The position numbers were made by a program, and so were the translations under genes. 64,000 nt of DNA from Pachypanchax playfairii (Eukaryota; Chordata; Actinopteri; Cyprinodontiformes; Aplocheilidae): the NCBI GenBank assembly GCA_006937955.1, contig SSNP01000025.1:1855165-1919164 (forward strand), given 5' to 3'. The notes below the pieces were generated by a model. That model worked only from the letters and a program-made list of their open reading frames with translations, was not told the origin of the DNA and ran no database searches. Shown in pieces: positions 41,801 through 56,600 of this stretch (position 1 is its first letter; the number at the start of each line of letters is the position of its first letter).

Positions 41801-43920
41801 ACTTCTCGGAGTTTAATCTTATATTTTCCTCAGTTTTTCATTTTTCTTCCATTTAGTCAGTAAGCTGAGAGGAATTACTTGCTAGTTTAATGAGGAAGGA
41901 GGAATCGAGCAGCTGGTTTCTCCAGATCTTACTTTTCTTATGAGCCAGATTATTTACACACATGTTTGCACAGCTACTGTCAAAAGAATATGACTTAAAG
42001 TTTACTGACAACAATTTAACCCAAACTCCTAATTTGACTTTAACTAACCACACAGCTTGAGCCTAAACCCAAACCAGGAATCCAGAACAGAACTTCATTA
42101 GAAATAGTTTTTTGATCCTTTGACTGGGCTCAGCAAAGTCACATGCAGTTCTTTATTCATATTAATCAATACAGAATAACAAAGAAGCTGTTTTTTCTTC
42201 TGTAACATTGTGTATTATTGTAATAGTAAGAAAATGACAAGTCAGGGGCTTCAACTGACATAATAGTTGTAAAACAAGATTCATTAGTTCTGTTTTAATT
42301 AACTTGCAAGCACATACAAATCAGCTGATTGTCTCAATAATAATGCAGTTAATTGAGAATTTTTCCACAATTAAGGTCACGAGTGACAATTAGCTTCTAG
42401 TTTGGATAAGAGAGCATGAAATCATTTACTGGAAAAGGAATGAAGAGAAGATTACAACTGAACATCAAACAGAACTGTACAGACCATTTATCTCTGTTTA
42501 ACAATAAACAAGCTTTAAGGGATAAATACTATCAAAGACTTTTATATGTAATTTATAATAATAATAGTAATGATGAAGCAACATTTTGTGGAATCATTCA
42601 GAAAATGTCAGCCAAAATCTTGTTGGCTGTATATGGAGTTTTTGCAATAAAAAATACTTGTTTTTCATATTTTATAATTTTCATAATAATTTTTTTTTAT
42701 ATTTAAAGTTTTTAAATCTCTTAATTTTGGACAAATTATCATATCTTTGAGTTTGCATGAATAATTTGTCAGTAGAATAACATGTCTTCCTGTTTTTAAA
42801 CATCTGGATGAAACAATTTCCTTCAACATTTTAGTGTTTCACAGCAGTCGGGGTCTTGGCGATATGACTCACCGCTCAGGGCGCCGTTTCATCTGGGCTG
42901 CCATGAGAACTCAAGGAAAATAAAATAAAATCTGAGCAGTCGTTTCTGCCATAAAAGAGTTTTCAGTTGTTTTCATTGTCCAGTCAACCTGGAAAGATGT
43001 CACACATGAGAAAGGGACTTTCTTTTATTTCTGTATCCCACAAACTGACATTTTTACTATATTTTTTTGTTTTTTCCTGCTAAAGGATAGCATCACTATT
43101 CATGCTAGAACTGCCATTGTTTACAGTGTACAGTTATTTACTTTATGGTTTTCAAAAGAACAACAGATACTAATCTTGATGAATTACTGGATCAAGTAAT
43201 TTTAATAGTCAAATATCCAGAAATGCATCTTCCTCTAAAAGAAAACATCTGGAACAGAGGTGTGTATTTCAAAAACCCAAAGCTGCTTTGACAATCGCCA
43301 TGTGATACTGAACGTTTGGAATGTTGGCGTTCATTTGGGGCATCGAGGGGGCAGATAGCTGAAATAATCTGTTCAACATGTCTGCAGAAGATTGTTTAAC
43401 ACTCATTGAACATCTGAAACATGCAGAATAGTGACCCTCGAGGTCCAGGACTTAACACAGATTTGAAGGATTGCAGGTTCTAATTGCATGTTAGCTTTCA
43501 GGTTTCAATGTTTAAACTCCTGCCATTGAAAGTCCTAAATGTACAGGTGACAACCAATATATGTGAAAAGCTTGCAGGTCAGTTTAATAATGAGTTGCCT
43601 GGTTTCCATATCTGGAACCTCCAGTAATGAGCTGTCAGCAGTTATCTGACAGCTTTAAAAGGTGCAGTTCACAAATGAATTCACACAATATTTATTCCTG
43701 TTATAAATCTTTTACAAAGTGTTTTAACCAGCACAAAACAAGAGCAAAAATAATCACAAATGTACCAAATAGTCCTTATCAGACTTATAGATTTGAGCTT
43801 TAAACATTAATCATTCATGTAATTGTGTGCAGCAGATATTACAGTAACAAATGCATTCAGTTAATGTGCATCCAAATATAGATGCACCTACTTAGATCTT
43901 CTGCTCTCTCCTTTCTCATT
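38800..43920. other. Gene-free AT-rich region
   Basis: Five kb of AT-rich sequence. Short open frames at 40222-40488 and 42416-42706 have no recognisable domains, splice chain or coding bias. No RNA hairpin or clear repeat was recognised. Confidence 0.5.
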
Positions 43921-43930
43921 ACAGTCCTAT

Positions 43931-43931
43931 C

Positions 43932-43961
<30 letters not shown>
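43931..43961. repeat. (CA)n microsatellite
   Basis: Near-perfect CA dinucleotide run of about 30 bases. It borders the dispersed repeat that follows. Confidence 0.95.
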
Positions 43962-43962
<1 letters not shown>

Positions 43963-44250
43963 AAGTGTGTTTTGGTATCCTTATGGGGACCGTCCATTGA
44001 CTTCCATTGATTTTAGTAACTAGATTTATACCTAACCCAAACCCTTTTCCTAACCTTAACCATTACTGATCTATAACTAACCCTAAGACTAACTAAAACT
44101 CTATTCACACCATACCTATAAACCTAACCCCTAACCCTAAAAAGGGGATTCCCCCCCATGGGGACCAGGCTTCGGTCCCCACAAGAACCCTCAGACCCCA
44201 GAAAGATAGTAAAAGTCAGGAAACGGGTCCCCAGGAGGTCAGAAATACAA

Positions 44251-44253
<3 letters not shown>
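43962..44253. repeat. Teleost dispersed repeat between CA microsatellites
   Basis: Begins aagtgtgttttggtatcctt followed by atggggacc, and contains repeated ctaaccc/taaccctaa units. It closes with a perfect 7-bp stem, GGGGACC-aggcttc-GGTCCCC (44160-44180), then caggaggtcagaaatacaaa before the next CA run. I recognise this block from flanks of many fish microsatellites. Its class (SINE-like or MITE-like) is not settled. Confidence 0.6.
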
Positions 44254-46165
<1,912 letters not shown>

Positions 46166-46174
46166 ATGGGTTAG

Positions 46175-46560
46175 AGTGAGACAAAAGAGGGAGGAGAGCG
46201 ATGGAAAAGAAAAAGAGGTTGGGGGGGTGGACTTGAAAGTGGTTGAAAAACACAGGGATGGGATGTTGGTGAGAGCGGAGCGGAGTAATCGCTGAAAGCA
46301 GAGTCACCATCCTGAAGAGAGATGAATGAATGGGGTCAGGGACGCCCCTGAGAATAAAGACCGAGAGGAAAAAAGAAGACGAGGAGAGTAGAAAGGAGGA
46401 TGGAGGAAACATGGGAGGTGGAAATGGATGGAGGGAAACAGCGGAGAGGGATTAATGAAAACAGGGGGAATGACATGAAAACTTGTGGGAGACAATGAGC
46501 GAAAGAATGAGACGACAAGAGAGAGGAAGTTCAAAAAGAAAATACAAGAGGAAAAGACAA
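46175..46560 (+). repeat. Polypurine (GA-rich) tract
   Basis: About 385 bases in which the + strand is strongly A/G-rich (gaggagagcg, gaaaaaagaagacgaggaga). No simple period is evident. Open frames on the complementary strand here are Ser/Phe/Pro-rich low complexity and not genes. Confidence 0.75.
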
Positions 46561-46599
46561 ATAAAATGATAAAGTGAATATTTCATCTGAAAGCAAAGG

Positions 46600-49500
46600 C
46601 CCAAATCAAAGTTTTGATTTTAACTCATGAAACATTCCAAATATGGAAACATATTTTATAGCACAGTTAATGACTTTTTATTGTCACTGAATCAGAGGTT
46701 TTGCTGGAATTGCTCAGGATTTAAATGTTTCATTTACTCTGTGTCTTTTGTTCTCTTTAGTCATGATGTGGCGATTTAACATGGTCTCAACACTAAGTGT
46801 TAACTCAAAGAAATACATACTCCAAAAGCAAAACTGTGTCCCTTTTGTGCACTTTGAAATCTGCATGAGTTCCAATGGTTTTCCTGCATGTCAGGCATGA
46901 GTACAACTGAGTCTGAATATCTATCTGTAAGTAAACATCTGCTTACCTTAAGGCTCAAATGTAAAACTTTCAGATTTTTTTTTTTTCTGGAAGAACCTGA
47001 GATGAGTGTGTAGAGATTTTTTGTATCAAATAAAGACACCCGAACATGTTTTTTTGGAAAAACCTTTTCAATGCACCTGCAGATGGGAGGTAGGATGTTT
47101 GCATCATTTTTGCAAAACTGTGTGTGACAAGATCTCAGTGTGTCTTTGTTCTCATGCATGCTCTCGTGTGTGTGTGTCACTAACTCGAGCTGGTAGCAAG
47201 AAGAGAAGAGATAAAAGAAGCTAAGTCTCTATTTTGAGCAGTTTTCATCTTCTACAAGGCGAGGAGTTCCTCCTTGACTCAGCAGGAAGGCTCAAAATAT
47301 AAAAGAGGAGGATGACAAGAAAAATAAAAACAATCAGGAATATGGTGAAGCACCCCCCCACACACACACACACGATACACCTTGAGCAATCAAGACTGGG
47401 GCTAAATTGAGATTAATTTTGTGTGATTGTCACTATCTTATAGAAAATATAATTCTGATTTGTTTTCTTGTGCTTCTGCTTTTTGTGCTCACTAGATATG
47501 AATAAAAATTAAAGGCAGCAAAACTATAGAAAGACACCCACATTGATTGATTTGACAGAAAAAAAAACAGTTTGATTGTTCAAAGGTCTTTTGGAAAACA
47601 GAAAAGTCTAAAATGTTGCAACATTTTGCTCTTTCTTGCATTTTTACATTAATATTTCAAGCTGTAAGTTTATTTACGTGCAGTAATGCATTAATGATGA
47701 CATGTGATTCTGATCACGAGATTTTATTTAATAATTAGCTTGTTTTACTGTAAATAAATCAACATACTTGTCATAAATCTTCATAATCACAGTCATACAT
47801 TTCTCTTACTTCTTATATCTGACTAAAGAAATGCTTTTTATCTAAAGGTAAGGACTGCTACATGATGTCTGCTGACTAAATAAAAATGAACAGTCAGTGT
47901 ATTAGTGATTTAAGTTTCAAATATCCCAATAAACTGTAAGCTTTTTTCATATTTTTGCAAAAATAAATTCAATTTTATTCAAATTTGACTCCCAATTCAA
48001 GCAAATCATGATTTTTCATTGCCAAATGCTACAAAAACATCATGCTGCAGAGTGAAGATTGAACAGGATGATTGTGTACTGATGCACATGAGTGAGGGCC
48101 AGCCGGCTCCGGGGGGCATTCCAAATATTTTTGTGAACAAGCACACACTGCATCAGCGGAAACAGAATGATACTCAAATTGATTCGGGAGGAGAAAGAGA
48201 GAGCAACTGTAGGCAAGCTGCAGATATCACTGTGGCTGACAGAGTGGAAAAATCTCCCCACAGCAGAGACTCAGCATTCTGCTGGATCCAACACGTGGTG
48301 TATTTCCTGAACCATGGCCCTCCGTTTAATTCCCCAAACAGTTGCAAATGTGCCTGTCAAAGGCAGCAGCGGTAGAAGGTGGAAGATTAGTGCGAGTTTG
48401 ATCATGTCAGGGACGAAGAAGGGGGGAGTTTGGGGAGCATAGGCAGGGTCTGTGTTAACCAATAATTGAATAAATTGTGAACAGAATTAAATTAAGTCAT
48501 ATAAATTAGGATTCTGCGTATACATAATTGCTGTGAACTCTGTTTGCTTGCCCAGGGCTATAGTTCATGTTGGGGGCTGGGTTACAACACTGCAATGCTC
48601 TAATCTTGGTAGTAACATTTTCACAGTTTGATAGAGTTAATAAAAGGTTAACAACAACAAGTAACAACTTTAACACAATTACCATGTAGATTACATTCAG
48701 TACACAAAAAATGTTTATTTCAGAATAAAGGTCTAAACATAAAGAGATGGTGAGGGGTCTGTGGAGATGTTTATATGATGATCTTACAGATAGAAATCCA
48801 ATGCAAAACTAATCCACAGTTTAATTTCTCAAATAAAATCTATGTAGAATAAATTTTATGTTGTTCTGATTATTTAACAGTGGGAGACAAACAGTATAGG
48901 CACAAATAGAAAAGAAAAACTAGAGCTTGATTGTAATGATGTGCATAAGTAGACAGCATGGCTCTCTAACCCACTCAATTACTGCTGCAGACCAAGCACA
49001 TCCCCCTCCATGGCAGCTGCAAACTCTGGCAGAACCAGCATCCCTCAGTAGGATAATTCTTCGCTCCATAAAGCGTAAACGGGTCAGGAAACATAAACAA
49101 CTAGAGTTGGTGACAAGAACTTTGAAATTCCCCAGATACTGTTGGAGTATCTCTACACGCAACATGCATCAAAGAACTCATCCTGAAAACAACGACATCT
49201 AAAGAACCTGAAACTGACCAGGGTGGGATTGTTATGGCCGATGACATTTACAGGTCTCCTGCATTCTCCACAGCTGTTAAATAAAGTTGGATTTTCACCT
49301 GTCTGACCTCATTCACAGCTGCCACTCTCAAGAGGGAACATCTGGTGAGTTCAAGTTCTGCTCCCGTTCCAGCCATCAGAACCGATAGCAAACACATCAC
49401 TGAAAACCTGGACGTGCACAATGAATCTGGTGACTAATGGCATCCAGAGATGATATGGACACGCTCACTGAACGTGTTGAAAAATCAGCTGGCTGAAAAT

Positions 49501-50940
49501 GTGGGTTATCCAGACCGTGAAGAGGATTCTGAATGACTTTAAATTCACACTGAGATCAGGATAAAGTTTATCTTTGTGTGGTGAACTAATCTCATCATGC
49601 TGGGTGGAAGTGATGAAAGCGGTGTTAGACATTTTACTGTATAAAAACTTGACTGTATAGACTCCATTTATTTAGCAGAACATTTTGGTAAAACAGCTCA
49701 AGGTAAATGATTTGCGTGTGTATATGTGTGTGCGTTTGGGGCATCGTTTAACTGGATCCCTCCCTTATCACAGCGGAGATGCTCTGATTTAATCAGATAA
49801 ACTCTGGATGCAACAGCTGTCTGAGCAGACCCAGACTCTATGACCCAATCTCCCTGCCCACTCTTCCCTCTCCACTGTTCTTCCTCCACATTTCCTCCTA
49901 ATTCCTCAATAACTCAAATATCCCTCCTCTGTTTTTGTGCTTATTTCACTATATTTGTTTACAAATGTATTTAGGAAAATACACATGAGAATACACCCAA
50001 CTCTGGCTGCACCCTCACACACAAACCAACAGGAACGCAGACACCATGAGGACGGAGCACAGCTCATATATCCATCCTAATCCCTAATCCAACAGCTGAG
50101 GATCTGGTTTAATAAAGCTTTTCTTTGAAGGAATGAAAAACAAATAAAAACACCTTTTTTTTAGAGATGGTCTTTTAGTATGATATAATACTGGTTTGAA
50201 GTATTATCTGTAGAAGAAACAACTGAATGTTCAGTGTTGTTGATATAATCTTTGACCTTTTTTATGCCTCAGGGTCAAATTACTAAAACAAATTCTCAGT
50301 CATTTATTTTAATTCTACCAAAACTGTTCTGATTTTAAACATAGGAATAATATGTACAAAAATATAATGAATTTGTCATTGTTACAAGATAAGTTACCTG
50401 TGTAATATTTGTTTTTATGTTTGTTAGTTTTTCAGGTTCACTGACACAAATGAGCCAGAAAACCGGGTTAGTAAATGTAGCATAAAGACCAGCGACAATT
50501 TAGTACATCTTTATTTTTGTTCATTCATTTTAGAATGGATCGAGAATTTTAGATCTTTGAGAATCTGATCAGCTGAAGCAGATTTGTTTTTTTTCTGTCA
50601 AGACAACTTGCTTTCTCATAATGTTCCTCTTTTCTATGATTTTTAACAAGATTTAATTTTATATTTGTGTTTTATTTATTGTGATTTTTGGTGCGTTCCA
50701 TCAGAGCTTTTACCTAATTTTATATTTATAAATGTTTTATTGTTGCTATGTAATTTTAATTGTACAACACTTTGATCATCCAAGGTTGTTTTTAAATTTG
50801 CTTTATAAATAAATTTGACTTCTATGTTTAAAGTCCCACTTCATGTTTCTGTCAATTTTATTTTCCACAAAAGACAAAAAATATGTGTAAGTCGATGTTT
50901 GTTCAGTATTAAGAGCATGAGTTTTACTTGTTTCTGCTGC
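46600..50940. other. Gene-free region with candidate regulatory stretches
   Basis: No protein gene is supported. Stretches at 48030-48380 and 49720-49870 are more GC-balanced and less repetitive than their surroundings and could be regulatory. The 118-codon open frame at 48019-48375 has no known domain and no exon borders. A short CA run lies at about 47355-47373. Confidence 0.45.
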
Positions 50941-50954
50941 TGCATTGAGCTGCC

Positions 50955-51150
50955 ACCCGAATCAGAATCAGTTTTATAGCCAAGTGTCATTTGCAAAATA
51001 CAAGAAATTTGTCTTGGGTGAAGATGCACTGAGAATAATGCAAAAAAAAACAAAAAACAAGCATAATATTTATATAACCAAACTATTTGAGCAATAATGC
51101 AAAGTCAGTGTGTTTCATGATGAAAACTGTAAGATGCAAAGGAGTCAGTG
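50955..51150. repeat. Teleost dispersed repeat (aatcagaatcag type)
   Basis: Begins gaatcagaatcagttttata, then gccaagtgtc, and acaagaaatttgtcttgggt follows. Later parts include aataatgcaa repeats and gatgaaaactgtaagatgca. This consensus is frequent in fish genomes. Class not assigned. Confidence 0.6.
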
Positions 51151-52185
51151 AGACAGTGGGGTGTGGCAGACGGAGCTGATTTGTGTTGCATTTATCAGCT
51201 GTTTTATGATTTGAGTGCAGTTAGAAAGTTCTGAAATCATTAGGTGGTTTGCTCAGGTCCTAATCTTTGGATGTCAGGAAATCAATTGTTATTCTATAGA
51301 TTATTTTGAATTTAAAGCTGGAAAAATTGTGTGAGTGGGAAAGATGTCAAGGTATTTCCTATCATGGGAAATTGTTGATAAATGTAAAATTTACCTAATA
51401 ATTTCACTTTTAGTAGTTTAAATGTTCACAGATGCAACATGTGCATTGATAAAACTGCCTTTATTCACTTTGAAACATCATTTTGTCTAGATGTGCAAGT
51501 CAAAGTGTATTTAACCCTCCTTGCATGTGTCACCTCTCATCTTCAGTTTGTATATTCAGGTCAGGATGCAGATTTTTATTGTGAAACTAGGCCTCCTGCT
51601 AACAGACAAAAATACTCACAGAAATTAACATTTTTAACATGCATGCTGGTATGCATGTATGCTAATAGTTTAGTCTTCTCCACCCAGAACAGACCCACCC
51701 ACACCCACACCCACACACACACACCAACACACATCCACTATAACTCTAATGCCACAAACAGCATATCCAGTATTAGACTGAGATGTAGCAGCAGGGAGTC
51801 GAGGAGTAATGAACCCCTGCTGAGCTGCAGCGCTTTAGTGTGTGTTCATGAGAATGTGTGTGAGTGTGATAGGGTAAGATTTCTGAAACTGGCCTCATAC
51901 AATGGGATGTGCTTCTCATCAGGATTACACCTTCTTACAGACCTCACTCAGTCTGACATCCAATTCAAGATGTGCTCATTTTGATGGGTGGGGACTTAAG
52001 TCCCCCCCCCGTGTAAGCTCATTACTTTTTTAAGAGACATTCAGTCGAATGATGTTTTGTTGCAACACTTATAGCCAGTGAGAAAGTGTTGAAATATTGG
52101 TTTCAGATCCCAAACTGTAACATCACATGGGCTCCCTGTAGAATCTAAAATAGATTTAAAAATGTTACTTCATAAAGCTCAGAGC
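51151..52185. other. Gene-free region with short CA/CCCACA runs
   Basis: Contains a cccacacccacac/cacaca run at about 51694-51725. The 181-codon open frame at 51439-51984 runs through it and has no family signature, so no gene is called. Confidence 0.45.
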
Positions 52186-52189
52186 TTCA

Positions 52190-52380
52190 CAGTTGCACAT
52201 GCAGTTGGTAACTCTGTTGCCTTGCAGCAAGAAAGTCCTGGTTTCAATTGGGAACTTAAAATTGACCCTGAATGTGTGTGAATGGTTGAATATCTACTGT
52301 ATATGTGGCCCTGTGATGAACCAGTAACTAATCCAGGGTGTTACCTCACCTTTCATCCAAGATGGACAAATTATTGAATG
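52190..52380 (+). repeat. Old SINE/L2-tail copy, internally deleted
   Basis: Reads gttgccttgcagcaagaaag, then tcctggtttcaattg, and later gtggccctgtgatgaaccag followed by taactaatccagggtg. This is the same layout as the copy at 4212-4497, with the middle section missing. Confidence 0.65.
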
Positions 52381-55300
52381 ACTAATGTCATAAACAACCA
52401 AGCTCAATCTTACATAGTAGAACTTATTGTTCCATATGTTCCTAACAGAGCACTTTGCTCTCAGACCTTCAGTCTGCAGTCTGCTGTCTTCTGCATGAAC
52501 CTGAAAAGGACGATATGCTGGTAGGCAGGAAATATTTTATAGAAGTGGCAGGTTGATTTTATAGTTTTGTTTTTTGTTATGGAACTTTCAAAAACAGCCC
52601 TTTTGTGGCAGCTTCATTTAATAAATTACTGTTATGTTCTAAACTTTTTGTTTGGGATTATCTTTTTGGTTGTTTATAGAAATGAAAAACCCATCTGTTT
52701 CATCTATGATTAATAAGGTGGTTTAAAAACATCTAAACCCTTAAACTGCTTTAAATTACATGCAGTAATAAGATATCAGGACAAGTCTGTGTAGGTTGAT
52801 GGACTTTTTTATTAGCTACTTAATAATTATATATATTTATATATTAAGCTACTTAAACAGCAACAAGTCTTATTTGGTTTCTATTCATCTGATTTCTACA
52901 CTGACAAACCTTTTTTACCTGTTTGGCATTTTCTGCAAGATATTGATAATTTAAATTCTTTTATCAAGACAATCCTAATATAATAAGACAAGTGGAAAGA
53001 AGAACAGTTCCCCAAAAATGTCCAACAAAAATAGTTTAAAAAGCAGGGCTGTGAATAATCCTGAAGAAACTGACAGGTAAACACTGAAACAGAGCAGATC
53101 CTGAGACCTACAGGGAATAGATGTGGACCAGATGTACAAACACAGAATTTGAAAAACTGTGGCAAGACACACAGAAGCTTAACAAAGTACTGCTGAAATA
53201 CACAAGGGAGGAACAAACAGTCACACAGATGGAGGAAAATCCAACAAGAGGCCAATAACAATCACGATATATACATAAAATAAAGTAAAAACCAAAAGAC
53301 CAAGACATTAGGCTAGATTAGAGAGATAGGAAATATAAAACGAGGCTGATCAAACCCAGTCATCTTATTACACTGTCTTTGTTTAACTGAATGAACTAAA
53401 AATCATTAACATATTTTATTCTCACAATGGATGCAGTAAAAGATGTTAAGTGCAGGATAAATGTGTCCACTTTCTGCCCCTATTGTCAGAACACTCAGTC
53501 ATCTGCCTCAAAGGGTTTTAGAAAAACTGTGTTTCCATCAAATACCAGCTGAATTTACTTAAGATAAGAGGCTGCATGCTTTAATGGGGTAAATTCAAAA
53601 CACATGGAATTTTAAATGCACTTTAATGCCTTGAAGTCTATACTTCCATATGCAAGAAGAGGTTCATTTTATTCTCTTGAATATTCTTCTTTTCCATCAT
53701 AATGCACATCACAAGGATTTTCACATCCACTGATTCAGTAATTATGTAAAAAAAAAACTTTTAGATTGTTCCTTTTTGTTATTCCTCCCATCACAAATAT
53801 GGGTCTCATTTAGGCTGTCAAATGAATGAAATATATATGTAAATTGTCCACTTTTAAAGGTATAACAGGTTGCCAATTATAATGACATCTATTTTCATTG
53901 TAGCAGAAAAGACCACGGGTGCAGATAATGCAGGCTAAGGGAGGTTATTACTGTCAGTCATTATGCTTTGTTGAATGGCAGCCTATCTTTGGATGCTGAG
54001 TGACAGATACTTGCCACTTTCCTTCAGTGGCCTCTAGACAGCCGTCAGTCTGAAAAGATCTATGACACAAAGGCTTTAACATCTTACTTTTTCTATAGAT
54101 ATTTTGCATTTGAAGAGGATCCCCATGTGTTTTTCGACAGGTACAAGATAAAAGAAATAAAAATGTCATATGCAACGCTGAGTTCCAGCATTCAGATTTT
54201 GGATTTTTTCCATCCTTTCTAAACTAGTAAAGACTGATGTTCAGCTAATCCCATAAAATAAGACTATAACTTTATAATAGGTGTCAAATTTTTGATCAGA
54301 AATTAAATGAAGATTCTTTCATGATCGGAGATTTTAATGCTTGACTGCCTTGTTTGATTTAGTTAAAATGTAGATTTTTGCAACAAAATGAAATGTTTAA
54401 AGTAGAAAGTCCAAAATTTAAAGCTTTTCTCTGTGTCATCTGGCAGAAAGGGAGCATCTCAGTGATGTTGTGCTGCTAACTCAGCAACAGATAAGTTTTT
54501 GTTATCAGATTTTTAGTAATCCTATTGCAGGAAAGAGTAAATTCCTAAACATGTCCAGTTAAAAGACAGTTATCCAGCTGGGTTAAATGCTGATTGATTA
54601 CAGTCTCATTATCACTTCCTTTGTCTAACCAAGTGAATTAGTATAAGAGCAGTAACCTCCTGTCACTGCACATTAGCATTACACTCACACAGGTTAATCT
54701 GGAGTCTTACTTTCCATTACAGTGCGTTAGTATAACACAGCCCTCCCTCCTGCTTGTAAAATTGATCCAATTTGGTGCGATTTCCATCTGAGCCTTGGCT
54801 TCAGACTGACTCAGAACCAGAGCCAGCACCACACAAAGCTCTGCTTATCTGAATGTGACTACTGTTTGACTCTAATCCAGACTGAAACGACTGGATCCAG
54901 GGATGAGCGGCACTTATACACTCAGAGTACAGATGTGGTTCACAGGTGGTTGACCAGTTTGGTTGTCTGATCTGCCGAGAGTCTCTTTATGATTACGGCA
55001 TGAGCCAAAAGGATGTGAAGCAATTTGAACAGAAGAGTTCTGCAGATGCTTCAAATTTACTAACAAACAAGTTTGAGGTTTTTTCATGTATAAATAAAAC
55101 ATAAGAGGAAACAAGAGAATTTAGTTTAATTAGATCCGAAACAATCCTGATTTTTAGGGACTAAAAATGAGTCAAGGGAACATCGGAAACGCTTTTTATT
55201 GCATGAAATAATTTTTTATTCTACTTTTATTTCAGCAATCTTTTCAGACAGTTTTGACTGATCAAATAAAGGACCTGCTTGTTTTTTTTCTAAGGCTATT

Positions 55301-55700
55301 TTTTGTTTGTCTGCATAATTCTTTTTTAAATGTACCAAATGTTTTCCAAAAGAAGAAGCAGTTGCATTGAGCAGTGTGTTTTTATAATTCTAGTTTCTTG
55401 TATGAAGACATGACGTCTCTGAGGAGGTTCTTTGTATTTTTAGGGCAGTGTAGCATATCAGACTGCATTGCTTTGTGATTGTTGTAAAGATTTTCTTGTG
55501 AATAGCTCCTGCTCTGTCCAACATGTATGAGATCTGTTTCTGTAACCATGTGTAACTAATTTACATCCAATCTGGGTCCTTGCATATTGGCTCAGTGTGA
55601 CACGATGCTTGCCATGGACTGGAAATGGCTTGATGGAAAATGCCATGTACCTTCCAAAAAAATTCTTCTTGGCATTATTGGACATCTCAAATTGATTTTA
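52381..55700. other. Gene-free region with candidate conserved stretches
   Basis: No gene is supported. The minus-strand open frame at 52896-53261 lacks domains. GC-balanced segments at 53870-54050 and 54600-54910 look unlike the surrounding AT-rich DNA and may be regulatory. Confidence 0.4.
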
Positions 55701-55714
55701 CCAATGGGGTTATC

Positions 55715-56050
55715 TGTCAAGGTGTGTGTTGAATAGACCCAAATGCAGGCAATGACTCAAAGAATAAAAATCAAACATTTTAATGAGGAAAAAACAGCAA
55801 ACACAATTTACAGATATCCAGATTAAATTGGGGAGCATGAAACACAAGGATTACGAGGAACACAGGAGATGTGATGTAACAACATCCAAAGATAAAGAGG
55901 AAAAACTCAGAAACTAATGATTAAAACTAATGTAAGAAAAGGAAGAACTAATATAAAGTAAAGCACGTTAAAGACATGTTTGTCATGGTGTGGTCATGTG
56001 ACGCTCCCAGCAGCTCGCCATGACCAAGCAGGTACAGATGGACAGATTGA
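55715..56050. mobile_element. Possible non-autonomous transposon remnant
   Basis: Starts gtcaaggtgtgtgttgaata, then gacccaaatgcaggcaatga, and continues with A-rich text (gaggaaaaaacagcaaacac; aagaaaaggaagaactaat). This resembles ends of non-autonomous fish DNA elements. It closes near aagcaggtacagat, a 14-mer also present in the L2-like tail at about 60006-60019. Borders are approximate. Confidence 0.4.
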
Positions 56051-56284
56051 TAAAGAACAATAATCCATCTTTTCTGACTCCATCTTTAGTTTGATGCACT
56101 AATTCATCATCAAGAACCATAAAGAATGAAAACAAATGATTTGTAAATAAAACATGCTATGAAACAGAAGGAGTATGAGGGATAATTGTTATTGTACATG
56201 ATGGCAAAAAACTTTAAAATAAGGGAAATTAAGCTTTTTGAATTCAAGCTATCACACTCTTCTTAGGGAGGAAAAAAAAAACTT

Positions 56285-56600
56285 GGACGAATTAATGAAA
56301 CCTGCTTGTCTGAAACACTCCCTTTAAATTCAGTCATGTTACTGAGCTGTTGCCAATTAACCTAATTAGCTGTCAAATGTTTTTCAAATTGTTTTTGAAT
56401 CGTGCCAATATGTTTTCGAGCCTTTTGTTGCTTCTGATCCAACTTTTTTTTTCAATGTTTTGCTGCCATCAATTCAAAATGAGCTAACATTTCCTATGTA
56501 TTAGCTCTGTTTCTGATATACTGTTGGTTGGTATAAAATATGCTAAATCATTGCTTTCTGTTTTTGTTGATATTTTACACAGCATCCTATTTTTTGGAAG
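56285..56600 (+). mobile_element. DNA-transposon remnant (second copy of the 13585-13745 family)
   Basis: Contains gttgccaattaacctaatta, then gccttttgttgcttctgatc, then ttcaaaatgagctaacattt. It ends tcattgctttctgtttttg followed by attttacacagcatcc. The last parts match the reverse complement of the arih2-intron copy, so the two are the same family in opposite orientations. Confidence 0.7.

Noticed and set aside
51439..51984. 181-codon + frame
   Set aside because: Longest frame in the gene-free region, but it crosses a CA-type repeat, has no domain, no plausible splice context and no recognised homologue.
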